Shown here: in pieces, positions 27,086 to 35,647 of the stretch
Numbering within the stretch: the first letter of the stretch is position 1
Layout: every line of letters begins with the position of its first letter
Source: Thioclava sp. GXIMD4216
Lineage (GTDB): Bacteria > Pseudomonadota > Alphaproteobacteria > Rhodobacterales > Rhodobacteraceae
Length of the DNA stretch: 64,000 bases
Reading direction: 5' to 3'
NCBI RefSeq assembly: GCF_037949285.1
Contig: NZ_CP149926.1
Coordinates: 248,001 to 312,000 of the forward strand
Made by a program: the position numbers and the translations under genes
The notes under the pieces: generated by a model
The model's input: only the letters and a program-made list of their open reading frames with translations
Told to the model about the DNA's origin: nothing
Database searches by the model: none

Positions 27086-28312
27086 ATGAAAACCGATTGT
27101 GATATCCTTATTTCCGGCGGCGGGCTGAACGGCCCGACCTTGGCATTGGCGCTGGCACAGGCGGGGCTACGGGTGACCGTGGTCGATGCAACGCCGCCCC
27201 GCGCAAGGGCCCATCAGGGCTTTGACGGGCGGGCCTACGCTTTGGCGGTCGCCTCGCAGCGGCTGCTGAAGGGGCTGGGCCTATGGCGCCAGCTTGCCCC
27301 CGAGGCGCAACCGATGATGGATGTCAAAGCCTCCGATGGTCACGCAGGCGACGGCGCGGCCCCCTTCTTTTTGCATTTCGACTCGCGCGAGATGGACCAG
27401 TCCCCTGTGGGCTGGATGCTGGAAGACCGCTATCTGTCCCGCGCCTTGCAGGACGCGATGGAGGCACAGCCCCTTGTCACCGTGATCGCGGGCACCTCTG
27501 TCATCGCGCAAGAGGTATCCCAAGGCCATGTCACAGCGACGCTTTCGGACGGTCAATGCCTGACGGCCCGCCTGCTGGTCGGGGCCGACGGGCGCAAATC
27601 CGGCGTGGCCGAACGTGCGGGGATCACGCGCGAGGGCTGGGATTACGGCCAGACCGCTCTGGTGGCCGCAATCGCCCATGAAAAACCGCATCACGGCATC
27701 GCGCAGCAGTTCTTCATGCCGACCGGCCCGTTGGCGATCCTGCCGCTGACCGGCAACCGGTCCTCTATCGTCTGGAGCGAGACGCGCGAGAACGCGCAGA
27801 CGCTGGACGGCCTGTCGGATGGCGATTTTCTGGGCCTGCTGCGCCCGCGCTTCGGGGATTTCCTTGGCCAGATCTCTCTGGCTGGCCCGCGTTTCAGCTA
27901 CCCGCTGAACCTGACACTGGCCAAATCCTATGTGGCCGCGCGGATCGCATTGGTCGGCGATGCGGCGCATGGCGTGCATCCGATTGCGGGACAGGGGCTC
28001 AATCTCGGGCTGCGTGATGTCGCGGCGCTGGCGCAGGTTCTGGTGGATGCCTACCGGCGTGGCGATGATATCGGTGCGCTGAATGTGCTGGAAGACTATC
28101 AAAGCTGGCGGCGCTTTGATTCCACCTCGCTGGCGCTGGGGATGGATACGGTCAACAAGCTGTTTTCCAACCATAACCCCCTGCTGAAACTCGGGCGCCA
28201 GATGGGAATGGGGCTGGTTCAGGCACTCCCCGGATTGCGGCGCGGCTTCATGACACAGGCCGCGGGGCTGGGTGGCACCCTGCCCCGCCTTCTGAAGGGC
28301 GAGCCGCTTTAA
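27086..28312 (+). CDS. UbiH/UbiF-type FAD-dependent monooxygenase (ubiquinone biosynthesis)
   Basis: A 408-residue flavoprotein hydroxylase of the aromatic-ring/ubiquinone class. The N-terminal dinucleotide fold is ILISGGGLNGPTLALAL with an acidic residue ending the second strand (VVDA). The second FAD motif reads ALVGDAAHGVHPIAGQGLNLGLRDV. This pattern fits UbiH/UbiF/UbiL enzymes that hydroxylate the ubiquinone ring; which carbon is modified cannot be read. The start MKTDCDILISGG is taken at 27086, close to the fold's first strand; its ribosome site is poor. It is divergent from the amidase-like gene. Confidence 0.88.
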   Translation: MKTDCDILISGGGLNGPTLALALAQAGLRVTVVDATPPRARAHQGFDGRAYALAVASQRLLKGLGLWRQLAPEAQPMMDVKASDGHAGDGAAPFFLHFDSREMDQSPVGWMLEDRYLSRALQDAMEAQPLVTVIAGTSVIAQEVSQGHVTATLSDGQCLTARLLVGADGRKSGVAERAGITREGWDYGQTALVAAIAHEKPHHGIAQQFFMPTGPLAILPLTGNRSSIVWSETRENAQTLDGLSDGDFLGLLRPRFGDFLGQISLAGPRFSYPLNLTLAKSYVAARIALVGDAAHGVHPIAGQGLNLGLRDVAALAQVLVDAYRRGDDIGALNVLEDYQSWRRFDSTSLALGMDTVNKLFSNHNPLLKLGRQMGMGLVQALPGLRRGFMTQAAGLGGTLPRLLKGEPL

Positions 28313-28318
28313 CCCGCC

Positions 28319-28546
28319 TCAATCGACATCCAGATCCCGCGCCTCGGACGGGATCAGGATCGGAATGCCGCCGCGGATCGGGAAGGCCAGACGTGCGGGC
28401 TTCGAGATCAGTTCCTGTGCGGCGGCATCATAATGCAGCACGGCATGGGTCAACGGGCACACAAGCACCTCCAGCATCCGCCTGTCGAAGGCAGGGCGCT
28501 CGGTGCTGACACGGTCGGGATTATCCTCCGGTTGCGCTGTGCTCAT
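28319..28546 (-). CDS. Trm112 family protein
   Basis: A 75-residue protein of the Trm112/UPF0434 (YcaR-like) family, small zinc-fold-derived proteins that stabilise methyltransferases in eukaryotes and archaea and whose bacterial role is unclear. The motif [19 protein letters not shown] and the ending [19 protein letters not shown] are characteristic. Only one Cys remains, as in many bacterial members. The gene overlaps the upstream Lon-domain gene by four bases (ATGA type) and is translationally coupled to it. Confidence 0.88.
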   Translation of the reverse strand: MSTAQPEDNPDRVSTERPAFDRRMLEVLVCPLTHAVLHYDAAAQELISKPARLAFPIRGGIPILIPSEARDLDVD

Positions 28547-29187
28547 TGCAGGCTCTCTTCCCCTTCGCCACCGCTGCGCAGGGAGAAGTCCATCAGCGTC
28601 AGCAGGGTTTCGCGCCGCACCGTCAGGTTGGGAGCCTCCAGCAGGGCCTGCTTGTCCTCCGGAGAAAGCGGCATCAGCATCGAAAGCGAATTGATCAGCA
28701 ATTCGTCCTCGGCATCACGCAGACTGTCCCAGTCGGTATCCATGCCATTGGCCTCGAAAAACCGGCTGAGAAGCGCAAAGAAACTCTCGCGTTGCAGGCC
28801 CCGGTCATGGTCAGGCCCATGCAGATCGCCGGAGAACTCGTCCCACTCGACCTCGCCCATAATGTAGGGCGTGAACCCGTCGCGTGCGCCCATCAGACGG
28901 AAGCGCGAGATGCCGGTCAGGGTGATCAGATAGCGCCCGTCCTCGGTTTCGGAAAACCCCGTCAGACGCCCCGCGCAGCCGATCGGCGCAAGCTCGGCCT
29001 CGTCCTCGCCGTGATTGCGCGGCAAGATCATCCCGATCAACCGCCCCGGCGTTTTCAGGCAATCCTCGATCATCTGCAAATAGCGCGGCTCGAAGATATG
29101 CAGGGGCAGCGTCCCCCGGGGCAGCAAAAGCGCCCCGGGCAACGGGAAGAGCGGAATGGCATCGGGCAGGTCGATTGCGTTCATCAT
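28543..29187 (-). CDS. LON substrate-binding (N-terminal) domain protein
   Basis: A 214-residue cytoplasmic protein formed by a LON N-terminal domain only, without AAA or protease parts. Recognisable parts are [47 protein letters not shown] and GISRFRL. Stand-alone Lon-N proteins are widespread, with unknown function; a role in protein quality control is an inference supported by its neighbours, a CnoX-like chaperone upstream and Trm112 downstream on the same strand. The start is ATG at 29187 or the adjacent ATG at 29184. Confidence 0.9.
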   Translation of the reverse strand: MMNAIDLPDAIPLFPLPGALLLPRGTLPLHIFEPRYLQMIEDCLKTPGRLIGMILPRNHGEDEAELAPIGCAGRLTGFSETEDGRYLITLTGISRFRLMGARDGFTPYIMGEVEWDEFSGDLHGPDHDRGLQRESFFALLSRFFEANGMDTDWDSLRDAEDELLINSLSMLMPLSPEDKQALLEAPNLTVRRETLLTLMDFSLRSGGEGEESLQ

Positions 29188-29214
29188 GGACCACCAGCTA
29201 GGCCGAAACCCCGA

Positions 29215-30132
29215 TCAGACAAATATCATCGAGGCGAGTTTGCGACGCCCCTTTGCAACCAGAGGATCGGTGGGTTTGAGCGCCTCGAAAATGGTCTGCA
29301 ACTGGGCTTTGGCCGCGCCATCATTCCATTCGCGGTCACGGCGGAACAGCTCCAGAAGCTGGTTGATCGCGCCTTCCGCATCACCTGCGGCAAACAGCGC
29401 CTGCGCCAGATCGAAGCGCGCCTGAGCATCGGCCGGATCGGCATCCACCTTGGCCTGCAGTTCCGCCTGCGGACCGGCATTGGCCGATTGTTTGGCAAGT
29501 TCCAGCTGTGCCAGCGCCGCCTCGACCGATGCCGCCGTGGCAAGGGCGGGCGCAAGATTTTCAACCAGCGCCTGCGCCTGCTCAAGCTGCCCTGCCGCGA
29601 TATGGGCACGGATCAACCCCGAGAAGGCCTCGGCATTTTCAGGCTCTTCGTCCAGAATGGCCGCAAAGGTCTCGGCGGCGTCCTCGGCCGCGCCCTCCGC
29701 CAGCATCTCTTCGGCGGCGGCAATCGCATCGGCCAGACCGTTATCGGCCCCCGGCCCCATCTCGGCGATCTTGGTCACGAATTTCTCGATCTCGGAGCCC
29801 GGAAGCGCGCCCTGGAACCCGTCCACCGGCTGGCCCTGATAGAAGGCATAGACGGTCGGGATGGACTGCACCCGCATCTGCCCTGCGAGCATCTGGTTTT
29901 CATCGACATTGATCTTGGCCATCACGACCGCACCCTTGGCCTTGGTCACCGCCGCTTCCAGCGCCGGACCCAGCGTCTTGCACGGGCCACACCACGGCGC
30001 CCAGAAATCGACGATCACTGGCACGGTTTGCGATCTCTCGATCACGTCGGCCATGAAATTGGCTTCGGTTACGTCCTTGATCAGGTCATCGGTTGCGGCT
30101 GTCATACCGCCGATCATCTCATTGCCGAGCAT
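29215..30132 (-). CDS. Thioredoxin-domain co-chaperone CnoX/YbbN
   Basis: A 305-residue protein with an N-terminal thioredoxin domain and a C-terminal TPR-like helical region (about residues 130-300, alanine- and glutamate-rich). This is the YbbN/CnoX layout that hands client proteins to GroEL and DnaK. The active site here is the full WCGPC (C48, C51), unlike the SxxC of E. coli CnoX, so it may keep redox activity as in Caulobacter. GGAAGGAAG precedes the ATG. The neighbouring Lon-domain and Trm112 genes lie 28 bases downstream on the same strand. Confidence 0.9.
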   Translation of the reverse strand: MLGNEMIGGMTAATDDLIKDVTEANFMADVIERSQTVPVIVDFWAPWCGPCKTLGPALEAAVTKAKGAVVMAKINVDENQMLAGQMRVQSIPTVYAFYQGQPVDGFQGALPGSEIEKFVTKIAEMGPGADNGLADAIAAAEEMLAEGAAEDAAETFAAILDEEPENAEAFSGLIRAHIAAGQLEQAQALVENLAPALATAASVEAALAQLELAKQSANAGPQAELQAKVDADPADAQARFDLAQALFAAGDAEGAINQLLELFRRDREWNDGAAKAQLQTIFEALKPTDPLVAKGRRKLASMIFV

Positions 30133-30217
30133 GGGATCTTCCTTCCGGAGTTCTGTCGGTGTCTATATGCGCTCGCGGACCCGCCCCGCCAAGGGCTGCC
30201 CTGCGGGACGCGCGAAA

Positions 30218-31006
30218 TTAAAGATCGAAAGTCGCGAAGACCGGCGCATGGTCGGAGGGCTGTTCCCAACCGCGCACATCGCGCAGGATACGCGAGCCCG
30301 AGGCCGCGCCCGCAATATCCGCTGTCGCCCAGATATGGTCCAGACGACGGCCCTTATCGGCGGCGGACCAATCCTTGGCGCGATAGCTCCACCAGCTATA
30401 AAGCAGCCCTTCGGGGATGTCCTGACGGGTCACATCGACCCAGTTGCCCGCTTTCATCACCGCGTCCAGATGCTCTACCTCGATGGGCGTATGGCTGACG
30501 ATTTTCAGAAGCTGCTTATGCGACCAGACATCATCCTCGCGCGGGGCGATATTCAGATCGCCCACCAGAATGGCGCGCTCGGGCGCTTTGGCGGCGAATT
30601 CATCGCGCATATGGGTGAGGTAATCCAGCTTCTGGCCGAATTTCTCGTTCACCTCGCGGTCGGGCACATCGCCCCCTGCGGGCACATAGAAGTTATGCAC
30701 CGTCACGCCATTGGCAAGACGCCCCGCCACATGGCGCGCATGGCCCAGATTGGCATAATCGCCGGCGCCTGCCTCTTCCATCGGGATCTTGGAAAAGATC
30801 GCCACCCCGTTATAGCCCTTCTGGCCGCGGGCAACCATATGCTCGTAGCCCAAAGCGCGGAAGCTCTCGAAGGGGATGCTCTCCACAGGGCTCTTGCACT
30901 CTTGCAGGCACAGCACATCGGGCGCCTCTTCGCGCATCAGACGCGCCACGAGCCCCTCGCGCAGGCGGACCGAGTTGATGTTCCAGGTGGCAAGGGTAAA
31001 GCTCAT
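30218..31006 (-). CDS. xth: Exodeoxyribonuclease III
   Basis: A 262-residue AP endonuclease/3'-5' exonuclease for base-excision repair. Motifs in order: LATWNINSVRLR, LCLQECKSP with the metal-binding Glu, GDLNIAPREDDVWSH, RRLDHIWAT, and SDHAPVFATF with the catalytic His. The start ATG at 31006 follows a GGAGAC ribosome site. It lies 85 bases downstream of cnoX's upstream region on the same strand, in its own gap. Confidence 0.95.
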   Translation of the reverse strand: MSFTLATWNINSVRLREGLVARLMREEAPDVLCLQECKSPVESIPFESFRALGYEHMVARGQKGYNGVAIFSKIPMEEAGAGDYANLGHARHVAGRLANGVTVHNFYVPAGGDVPDREVNEKFGQKLDYLTHMRDEFAAKAPERAILVGDLNIAPREDDVWSHKQLLKIVSHTPIEVEHLDAVMKAGNWVDVTRQDIPEGLLYSWWSYRAKDWSAADKGRRLDHIWATADIAGAASGSRILRDVRGWEQPSDHAPVFATFDL

Positions 31007-31186
31007 GGGTGTCTCCGTTTATCGCGCGCGGATAGTGGCGATAACGGCCGAGGGGCGCAAGGCGAAAGGCAAGGCTCCACCCCGGCCATCCCAGGCAAAT
31101 GCCCCCTCCTGCGGCCCGGATCGGCCTCACGCGCCGCGCCCGAGCGGGGGATCGGCAGCGCCACGGACAAAATGGGGGGGAAACCG

Positions 31187-31269
31187 TACGGGCGACCGGA
31201 CTCGAACCGGTATGGGCCTAGGCCCCAGGGAGTTTAAGTCCCATGCGTCTACCATTCCGCCACGCCCGC
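31187..31269 (-). tRNA. tRNA-Leu (anticodon TAA)
   Basis: Read on the minus strand: acceptor GCGGGCG pairs with CGCCCGT (one G-U), the D arm is TGGCGGAATGGTAGACGCA, the anticodon stem TGGGA/TCCCT encloses CTTAAAC (anticodon TAA), a long variable arm GGGGCCTAGGCCC marks a class II tRNA, and the T arm is ACCGG-TTCGAGT-CCGGT. The discriminator is A and CCA is not encoded. Confidence 0.96.
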
Positions 31270-31279
31270 AACGTCGTCT

Positions 31280-31308
31280 TGGCTAAGCGAAAGGCTGCGA
31301 AGGCGCAA
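31280..31308 (-). promoter_or_regulatory. Candidate promoter of tRNA-Leu
   Basis: On the minus strand TTGCGC (31303-31308), in the context CTCTTGCGC, is followed after 17 bases by TAGCCA (31280-31285). The tRNA 5' end lies about 10 bases past the -10, so the transcript would start nearly at the mature end. The -10 is poor. Confidence 0.35.
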
Positions 31309-31321
31309 GAGGCCAGCGCCT

Positions 31322-31786
31322 CTAACCCTTCAATATTTCGTCCAAACGCGCCTTTTCCTCGACACTCAGCGCCTCGGGGCGGGGGTCGTGACGGCGGGCC
31401 CTGCGGCGCACCCAGACCACCACACTGCCCAAGGCGATCAGCAAGGTGGCAGGCCCCGCCCAGTAGAGCAGCAGATTGGCGCCCTTCGCCTCGGGAGAAA
31501 ACAGCACATATTCCCCGTAGCGCGCCGTCACATATTCCAGCACCTGCTGATCCGTATCGCCCGCCACCAGCCTTTCGCGCACCAGACGCCGCAGATCACG
31601 GGCCACGGCGGCGTTGGAATCGTCGATATCCTCGCCTTGGCAGACGGGGCAGCGCAGCTCTGTGCTCAGGGCGCGAGCGCGGGCCTCCAGCGCCGGATCG
31701 GGCAGGATCTCGTCGGGCTGCACGGCCAGAACCGCCGCCGCCTGCAACATGACGAAAGACAGGGCGCAAAGAAGGATACGGATCAT
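31322..31786 (-). CDS. ccmH: Cytochrome c maturation protein CcmH
   Basis: This inner-membrane thioredoxin-like protein, with its CxxC facing the periplasm, helps reduce apocytochrome c before haem attachment. The 154-residue product has a signal peptide, the diagnostic LRCPVCQGEDIDDSNA (C46, C49), a helical RDLRRLVRERL segment and one transmembrane helix (about 105-125) near the C-terminus. The start MIRILLCAL is supported by the signal-like sequence; the in-frame upstream extension overlaps ccmF. It sits 10 bases after ccmF on the same strand. Confidence 0.93.
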   Translation of the reverse strand: MIRILLCALSFVMLQAAAVLAVQPDEILPDPALEARARALSTELRCPVCQGEDIDDSNAAVARDLRRLVRERLVAGDTDQQVLEYVTARYGEYVLFSPEAKGANLLLYWAGPATLLIALGSVVVWVRRRARRHDPRPEALSVEEKARLDEILKG

Positions 31787-31796
31787 CGGCACGGCC

Positions 31797-33761
31797 TCAC
31801 TCTGCCGGAGTTGCGGAAGAGACGGCCGACGCCTTGCGCGCGCCCGCAGCCACACGATACCGGCGGTCCGACAGGCTGAGCAACCCGCCAAGGGCCATGA
31901 TAATCGCCCCGCCCCAGATCCAGATCGCGAAGGGTTTGATATAGGTGCGCACGGCCCAGCCGCCATTCTCCTGCGGATCGCCGATCACCAGATAGATGTC
32001 GCGCAGGAAGCCACTACGGATTGCGGCCTCTGTGGTGGGCATGCCCTCGGTCGGATAGACCCGCTTTTCGGGATGCAGCACCGTGACCACCTTCCCGCCA
32101 CGCCGCACAGTCATCGTGGCGGTGGTGGCAACATAGTTCGGCCCCTGATCGCGATGCACCTCGTCAAGGCTGATCCGGTATCCGGCCACCTCGAAAGGCT
32201 GCCCCTCCTGTGCCACGCGGATATCCTCGACCTGACCGGCGGTCAGCAGCCCGACCCCCATGATGGTGATCGCCAGACCGGAATGCGCCACCGCCTTGCC
32301 CCAATCGGCGCGCGGCAGGCGCAACAGCCGTGCGGGCCTGCGTCCGGCGCGCTGCCAGAGTTCGACAAGCGCCCCCAGAATGATCCATGCCCCGAGGAAA
32401 CTGGCCACCAGCGCCATCAGCGACCGGCCCGTTTCCATTGTCCATCCCAGTCCGGCAATCGCCAGCGCCAGCACGAAGGCCGGCAGCAGCGGACGCAGCA
32501 CACGGCCCATCTTCGCACGTTTCCACGGCATCATCGCCCCGACCGGCAGCACCAGCGCCAGTGCCACGAAGAACGGCGTGAAGCTTTTATCGAAGAACGG
32601 CGCTCCGACCGAAAGCTTGCGCGCCCAGAACATCTCGGCCAGCAGGGGCCAGATCGTGCCCACAAACACCACAAGCGCCGCCACGGCCAGCAGGATATTG
32701 TTCAGCACAAGCGCGTTTTCCCGCGACAGCATGGAAAACACGCCCCGCGCCTGCATGGCCCCCGCGCGGAAGGCATAGAGCGTCAGCGCCCCGCCCACGA
32801 AGACCGCCAGAATGCTCAGGATATAGATCCCGCGCTGCGGGTCATTGGCAAAGCTATGCACCGAGGTAATCACACCGGAGCGCACGATAAACGTGCCGAT
32901 CAGCGAAAATCCGAAGGCCAGAATGGCCAGAAGGATCGTCCAGCTTTTCAGCGCCTCGCGTTTTTCCACAACGATCGCACTATGCAAAAGCGCCGCCGCC
33001 AGAAGCCACGGCATGAAGGAGGCGTTTTCCACAGGGTCCCAGAACCAGAAACCGCCCCAGCCCAGCTCGTAATAGGCCCACCATGATCCAAGGGCGATAC
33101 CGATGGTCAGAAAGATCCATGCCGCAAGCGTCCAGGGCCGCACCCAGCGCGCCCATGCCGCATCGACGCGCCCCTCAATGAGGGCGGCCACGGCAAAGGA
33201 GAAGGCCATCGAAAGCCCGACATAGCCCAGATAGAGGAAGGGCGGGTGGAAGGCCAGACCGGGGTCTTGCAGCAGCGGGTTCATCCCGCGCCCGTTCATC
33301 GGCGGATTGGCCATGCGCAGAAACGGGTTCGAGGTGAACAGGATGAAAATCAGGAATGCCAGCCCGATCATGCCCTGCACCGACAGGACACGGGCCCGCA
33401 GACGGGGCGGGAGATTGCCACCAAACCATGCCGCCGCCGCGCCGAAGATCGACAGGATCAGCACCCAAAGCAGCATGGAGCCCTCGTGGTTGCCCCAAAC
33501 TCCCGAGACCTTATAGAGCATCGGCTTGTCGGTGTGACTGTTCTCGTAGACCAGCGCGACCGAAAAATCCGATGTCACGAAAGCATAGGTCAGCGCCAGA
33601 AAGGATGTCACGACAAGCAGAAACTGCACCGTCGCCGCCGGTCCGGCGACCGCCATCCAGCCGCGCCAGTTCTTATGCGCCCCGATCAGCGGCACAAGGG
33701 ACTGAATAACGGCCACAAAAAGTGCCAGTATAAGAGTAAAGTGACCTAGCTCGGCAATCAT
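31797..33761 (-). CDS. ccmF: Cytochrome c maturation haem lyase subunit CcmF
   Basis: A 654-residue polytopic inner-membrane protein that, with CcmH, attaches haem to apocytochrome c. It shows about 14-15 hydrophobic helices and the tryptophan-rich haem-handling motif WGGFWFWDPVENASFMPW, plus NHEGSMLLWVL in the N-terminal third. The start MIAELGHFTL at 33761 fits the first helix of known CcmF. It precedes ccmH directly. ccmE, normally upstream in alphaproteobacteria, is not here: the next gene upstream is an Lrp regulator. Confidence 0.95.
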   Translation of the reverse strand: MIAELGHFTLILALFVAVIQSLVPLIGAHKNWRGWMAVAGPAATVQFLLVVTSFLALTYAFVTSDFSVALVYENSHTDKPMLYKVSGVWGNHEGSMLLWVLILSIFGAAAAWFGGNLPPRLRARVLSVQGMIGLAFLIFILFTSNPFLRMANPPMNGRGMNPLLQDPGLAFHPPFLYLGYVGLSMAFSFAVAALIEGRVDAAWARWVRPWTLAAWIFLTIGIALGSWWAYYELGWGGFWFWDPVENASFMPWLLAAALLHSAIVVEKREALKSWTILLAILAFGFSLIGTFIVRSGVITSVHSFANDPQRGIYILSILAVFVGGALTLYAFRAGAMQARGVFSMLSRENALVLNNILLAVAALVVFVGTIWPLLAEMFWARKLSVGAPFFDKSFTPFFVALALVLPVGAMMPWKRAKMGRVLRPLLPAFVLALAIAGLGWTMETGRSLMALVASFLGAWIILGALVELWQRAGRRPARLLRLPRADWGKAVAHSGLAITIMGVGLLTAGQVEDIRVAQEGQPFEVAGYRISLDEVHRDQGPNYVATTATMTVRRGGKVVTVLHPEKRVYPTEGMPTTEAAIRSGFLRDIYLVIGDPQENGGWAVRTYIKPFAIWIWGGAIIMALGGLLSLSDRRYRVAAGARKASAVSSATPAE

Positions 33762-33858
33762 CGCGGGGGCCTCCTGTTGCGCAGGCACCTTACCGCCCGC
33801 AGGCGCGTAGGAAAAGCACCCAGCCTATCACACCATGGAATATGTTGCAGGCTTGGCC

Positions 33859-34323
33859 CTAGCCGATCACCGCAGGCCGCCTTGTGCCCAGCAACAGGCT
33901 GGTTTCGCTGCGGCGCACCCCTTCGAAGGCGCGGATGATCAGCAGAAGATCATCGAATTCCTGCAGATTGCGGGCGCCGATCTCCAGCAGGAGATCCCAT
34001 TGCCCATTGGTCGTATGCACCGCCTGCACCAGAGGCAGGCCCAGCAGGTTCTGCACGATCTGGTCGGTCTGGCGACCGTCGATCTCCAGCAACATCACCC
34101 CGCGCACGGCAGCCTGCGGCGCATCCGAGCGGGTCTGGACGGAAAAGCCGGTAATCTCGCCCCGCGAGATCATCTTTTCGATCCGCGAGCGCACGGTGGC
34201 CCGCGACAGGTTGAGCTGGGTCGCCAGATCGGAGACAGCCGCCCGCCCATCGCGACGCAGCGCGGCAATCAGACGGCGGTCCGTATCATCGAGCTGATCA
34301 GAAGAAACGCTCTCACCTGTCAT
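33859..34323 (-). CDS. Lrp/AsnC family transcriptional regulator
   Basis: A 154-residue feast/famine regulator: an N-terminal winged helix-turn-helix (LDDTDRRLIAALRRDGRAAVSDLATQLNLSRATVRSRIEKM) and a C-terminal RAM ligand domain (about residues 70-150). Such proteins respond to amino acids and often control a neighbouring transport or catabolic gene. Neighbours are ccmF on one side and a META lipoprotein across a 336-base gap, so no target is evident. It is less similar to the PutR-like regulator at 35060 than to general AsnC-type proteins by eye. Confidence 0.9.
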   Translation of the reverse strand: MTGESVSSDQLDDTDRRLIAALRRDGRAAVSDLATQLNLSRATVRSRIEKMISRGEITGFSVQTRSDAPQAAVRGVMLLEIDGRQTDQIVQNLLGLPLVQAVHTTNGQWDLLLEIGARNLQEFDDLLLIIRAFEGVRRSETSLLLGTRRPAVIG

Positions 34324-34659
34324 GAAATCACCTCGGGAAAACCGCTCTCAGACATCCCTATCCGGCTCGGACAGGGCAACCACAGGAACAAAAACAGCAC
34401 ATGCTGCGGCCCCTTTTGATTAATTTACCACAGCTCTGCAAGCGGTTTCTGGCACGGCATGAAGGCCGGCCCGCCCCCGAACCACCCCGCCCAAGAGGCC
34501 GATCGCCCGCGCGCGCCGGAGGGTCCTCACGTCAATGGCCTTTACTTCACTGCACAATGACCGCATGCATGGACGATACCGACACGGGCCGGAATGCGCC
34601 GATTTTGGCCTGCGGGCCGTGCCAGCACGCGTTCCGGTCCTTATCCGAAGGATAGCCCC
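34324..34659. other. 336-base intergenic region, divergent promoters
   Basis: This gap separates the minus-strand Lrp regulator from the plus-strand META lipoprotein. It should hold both promoters. An open frame of 84 codons at 34401-34655 has no ribosome site and an unnatural, Arg/Pro-rich composition, so I do not call it. I see no hairpin, tRNA or repeat in it. Confidence 0.5.
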
Positions 34660-35076
34660 ATGCGTTTCATGCTCCCGATTGCCCTGATTGCTTGTCTTGC
34701 CGCCTGCAAACCCGATGCCCCACCAGCGGATATGCTGGCCGCTCTGCCTGTCGGGCAGGAATGGCAGGTCACGCAGATCGCAGGCCGTCCGGTGCCCGAG
34801 GGGGTCAAGGTCAACCTGCTCCATCCGGAAGCGGAGCAGATTGCCGGAAATTCGGGCTGCAACCGCTATAGCGCGCCTGTGGAACGGCGCGACGGCAAGC
34901 TGCATATCGGTGCGATTGTCGGCACCCGCATGATGTGCTCGGAACTGCAAATGCAGACCGAACAGGCCTTCCATGCAGCCATTGCCCGCGTCGACAGTGT
35001 TGCGGCCACACAAGACGGCATCGAACTGCGCGCCGATGGCCAACCCGTTATCATTGCGGTCAGACCTGCGGACTGA
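34660..35076 (+). CDS. META domain (HslJ-like) lipoprotein
   Basis: A 138-residue exported protein with a short signal ending in LAAC, a good lipobox, followed by a META/HslJ fold: WQVTQIAGRPVPEG, then GNSGCNRYSAPV and VGTRMMCSELQMQTEQAF, the conserved core. META proteins are small outer-membrane or periplasmic lipoproteins linked to heat or novobiocin resistance in E. coli, with unclear activity. AAGGA precedes the ATG. The last 17 bases overlap the 3' end of the convergent PutR-like regulator. Confidence 0.85.
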   Translation: MRFMLPIALIACLAACKPDAPPADMLAALPVGQEWQVTQIAGRPVPEGVKVNLLHPEAEQIAGNSGCNRYSAPVERRDGKLHIGAIVGTRMMCSELQMQTEQAFHAAIARVDSVAATQDGIELRADGQPVIIAVRPAD

Positions 35077-35539
35077 TCGCCGCCGCATCCGTCACCGTCT
35101 CCATCGCCACATAGGTGGTGGTGGAGGAAACATGTGGCAAAGCCGAGATTTTCTCGCCCATCACACGGCGATAATCGGTGATATCGCGGGTCCGGACCTT
35201 CAGCAGGTAATCGAAGCCGCCAGCGATCATATGGCACTCTTCTACCTCGGGAAGGGCGCGCACCGCGCGGTTGAACGCCGCCAGCGACACCTCGCGCGTG
35301 TCCAAGAGCCGCACCTCGACAAATGCCACATGGCTCAGCCCCATACGGATCGGGCTGAGCACGGCGCGATAGCCCTTGATCACCCCCAGATCCTCAAGCC
35401 GCTTCATCCGCGCCTGCACAGGCGTCTTGGTCAGCCCGACGCGGCGCGCAAGCTCGGTAACAGACAGCCGCCCCTCTTCCGAAAGCGCCGCGAGAATCTT
35501 CTGGTCGTAATTATCGAGGTCTGGCAGATCATTTGGCAT
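35060..35539 (-). CDS. Lrp/AsnC-type regulator, probable PutR activator of putA
   Basis: A 159-residue Lrp-family regulator with an N-terminal helix-turn-helix (YDQKILAALSEEGRLSVTELARRVGLTKTPVQARMKRLEDLGVI) and a RAM effector domain. It is transcribed divergently from putA, the arrangement known for PutR in Rhodobacter capsulatus and Agrobacterium, where it activates proline dehydrogenase in response to proline. The start is ATG at 35539; a TTG at 35572 is also in frame. The 3' end overlaps the convergent META gene by 17 bases. Confidence 0.88.
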   Translation of the reverse strand: MPNDLPDLDNYDQKILAALSEEGRLSVTELARRVGLTKTPVQARMKRLEDLGVIKGYRAVLSPIRMGLSHVAFVEVRLLDTREVSLAAFNRAVRALPEVEECHMIAGGFDYLLKVRTRDITDYRRVMGEKISALPHVSSTTTYVAMETVTDAAAISPQV

Positions 35540-35579
35540 GTTTAGACCCGTATCTTTGGTTTCTTCGACCAAGAATTGT

Positions 35580-35613
35580 CATCGAATGGGCGAAATAAAA
35601 AGTGGTTTCGATG
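35580..35613. promoter_or_regulatory. Inverted repeat in the putR-putA gap, candidate PutR site
   Basis: CATCGAA (35580-35586) and TTCGATG (35607-35613) are exact inverted repeats with 20 bases between them, in the only gap between divergent putR and putA. The spacing fits an Lrp dimer or multimer. Confidence 0.4.
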
Positions 35614-35647
35614 TAGATTAGACAAAATACCTTCCTTGAGGCCCGCC

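Noticed and set aside
34401..34655. 84-codon frame in the gap before the META lipoprotein
   Set aside because: No ribosome site, Arg/Pro-rich sequence, overlaps the likely promoters of divergent genes.
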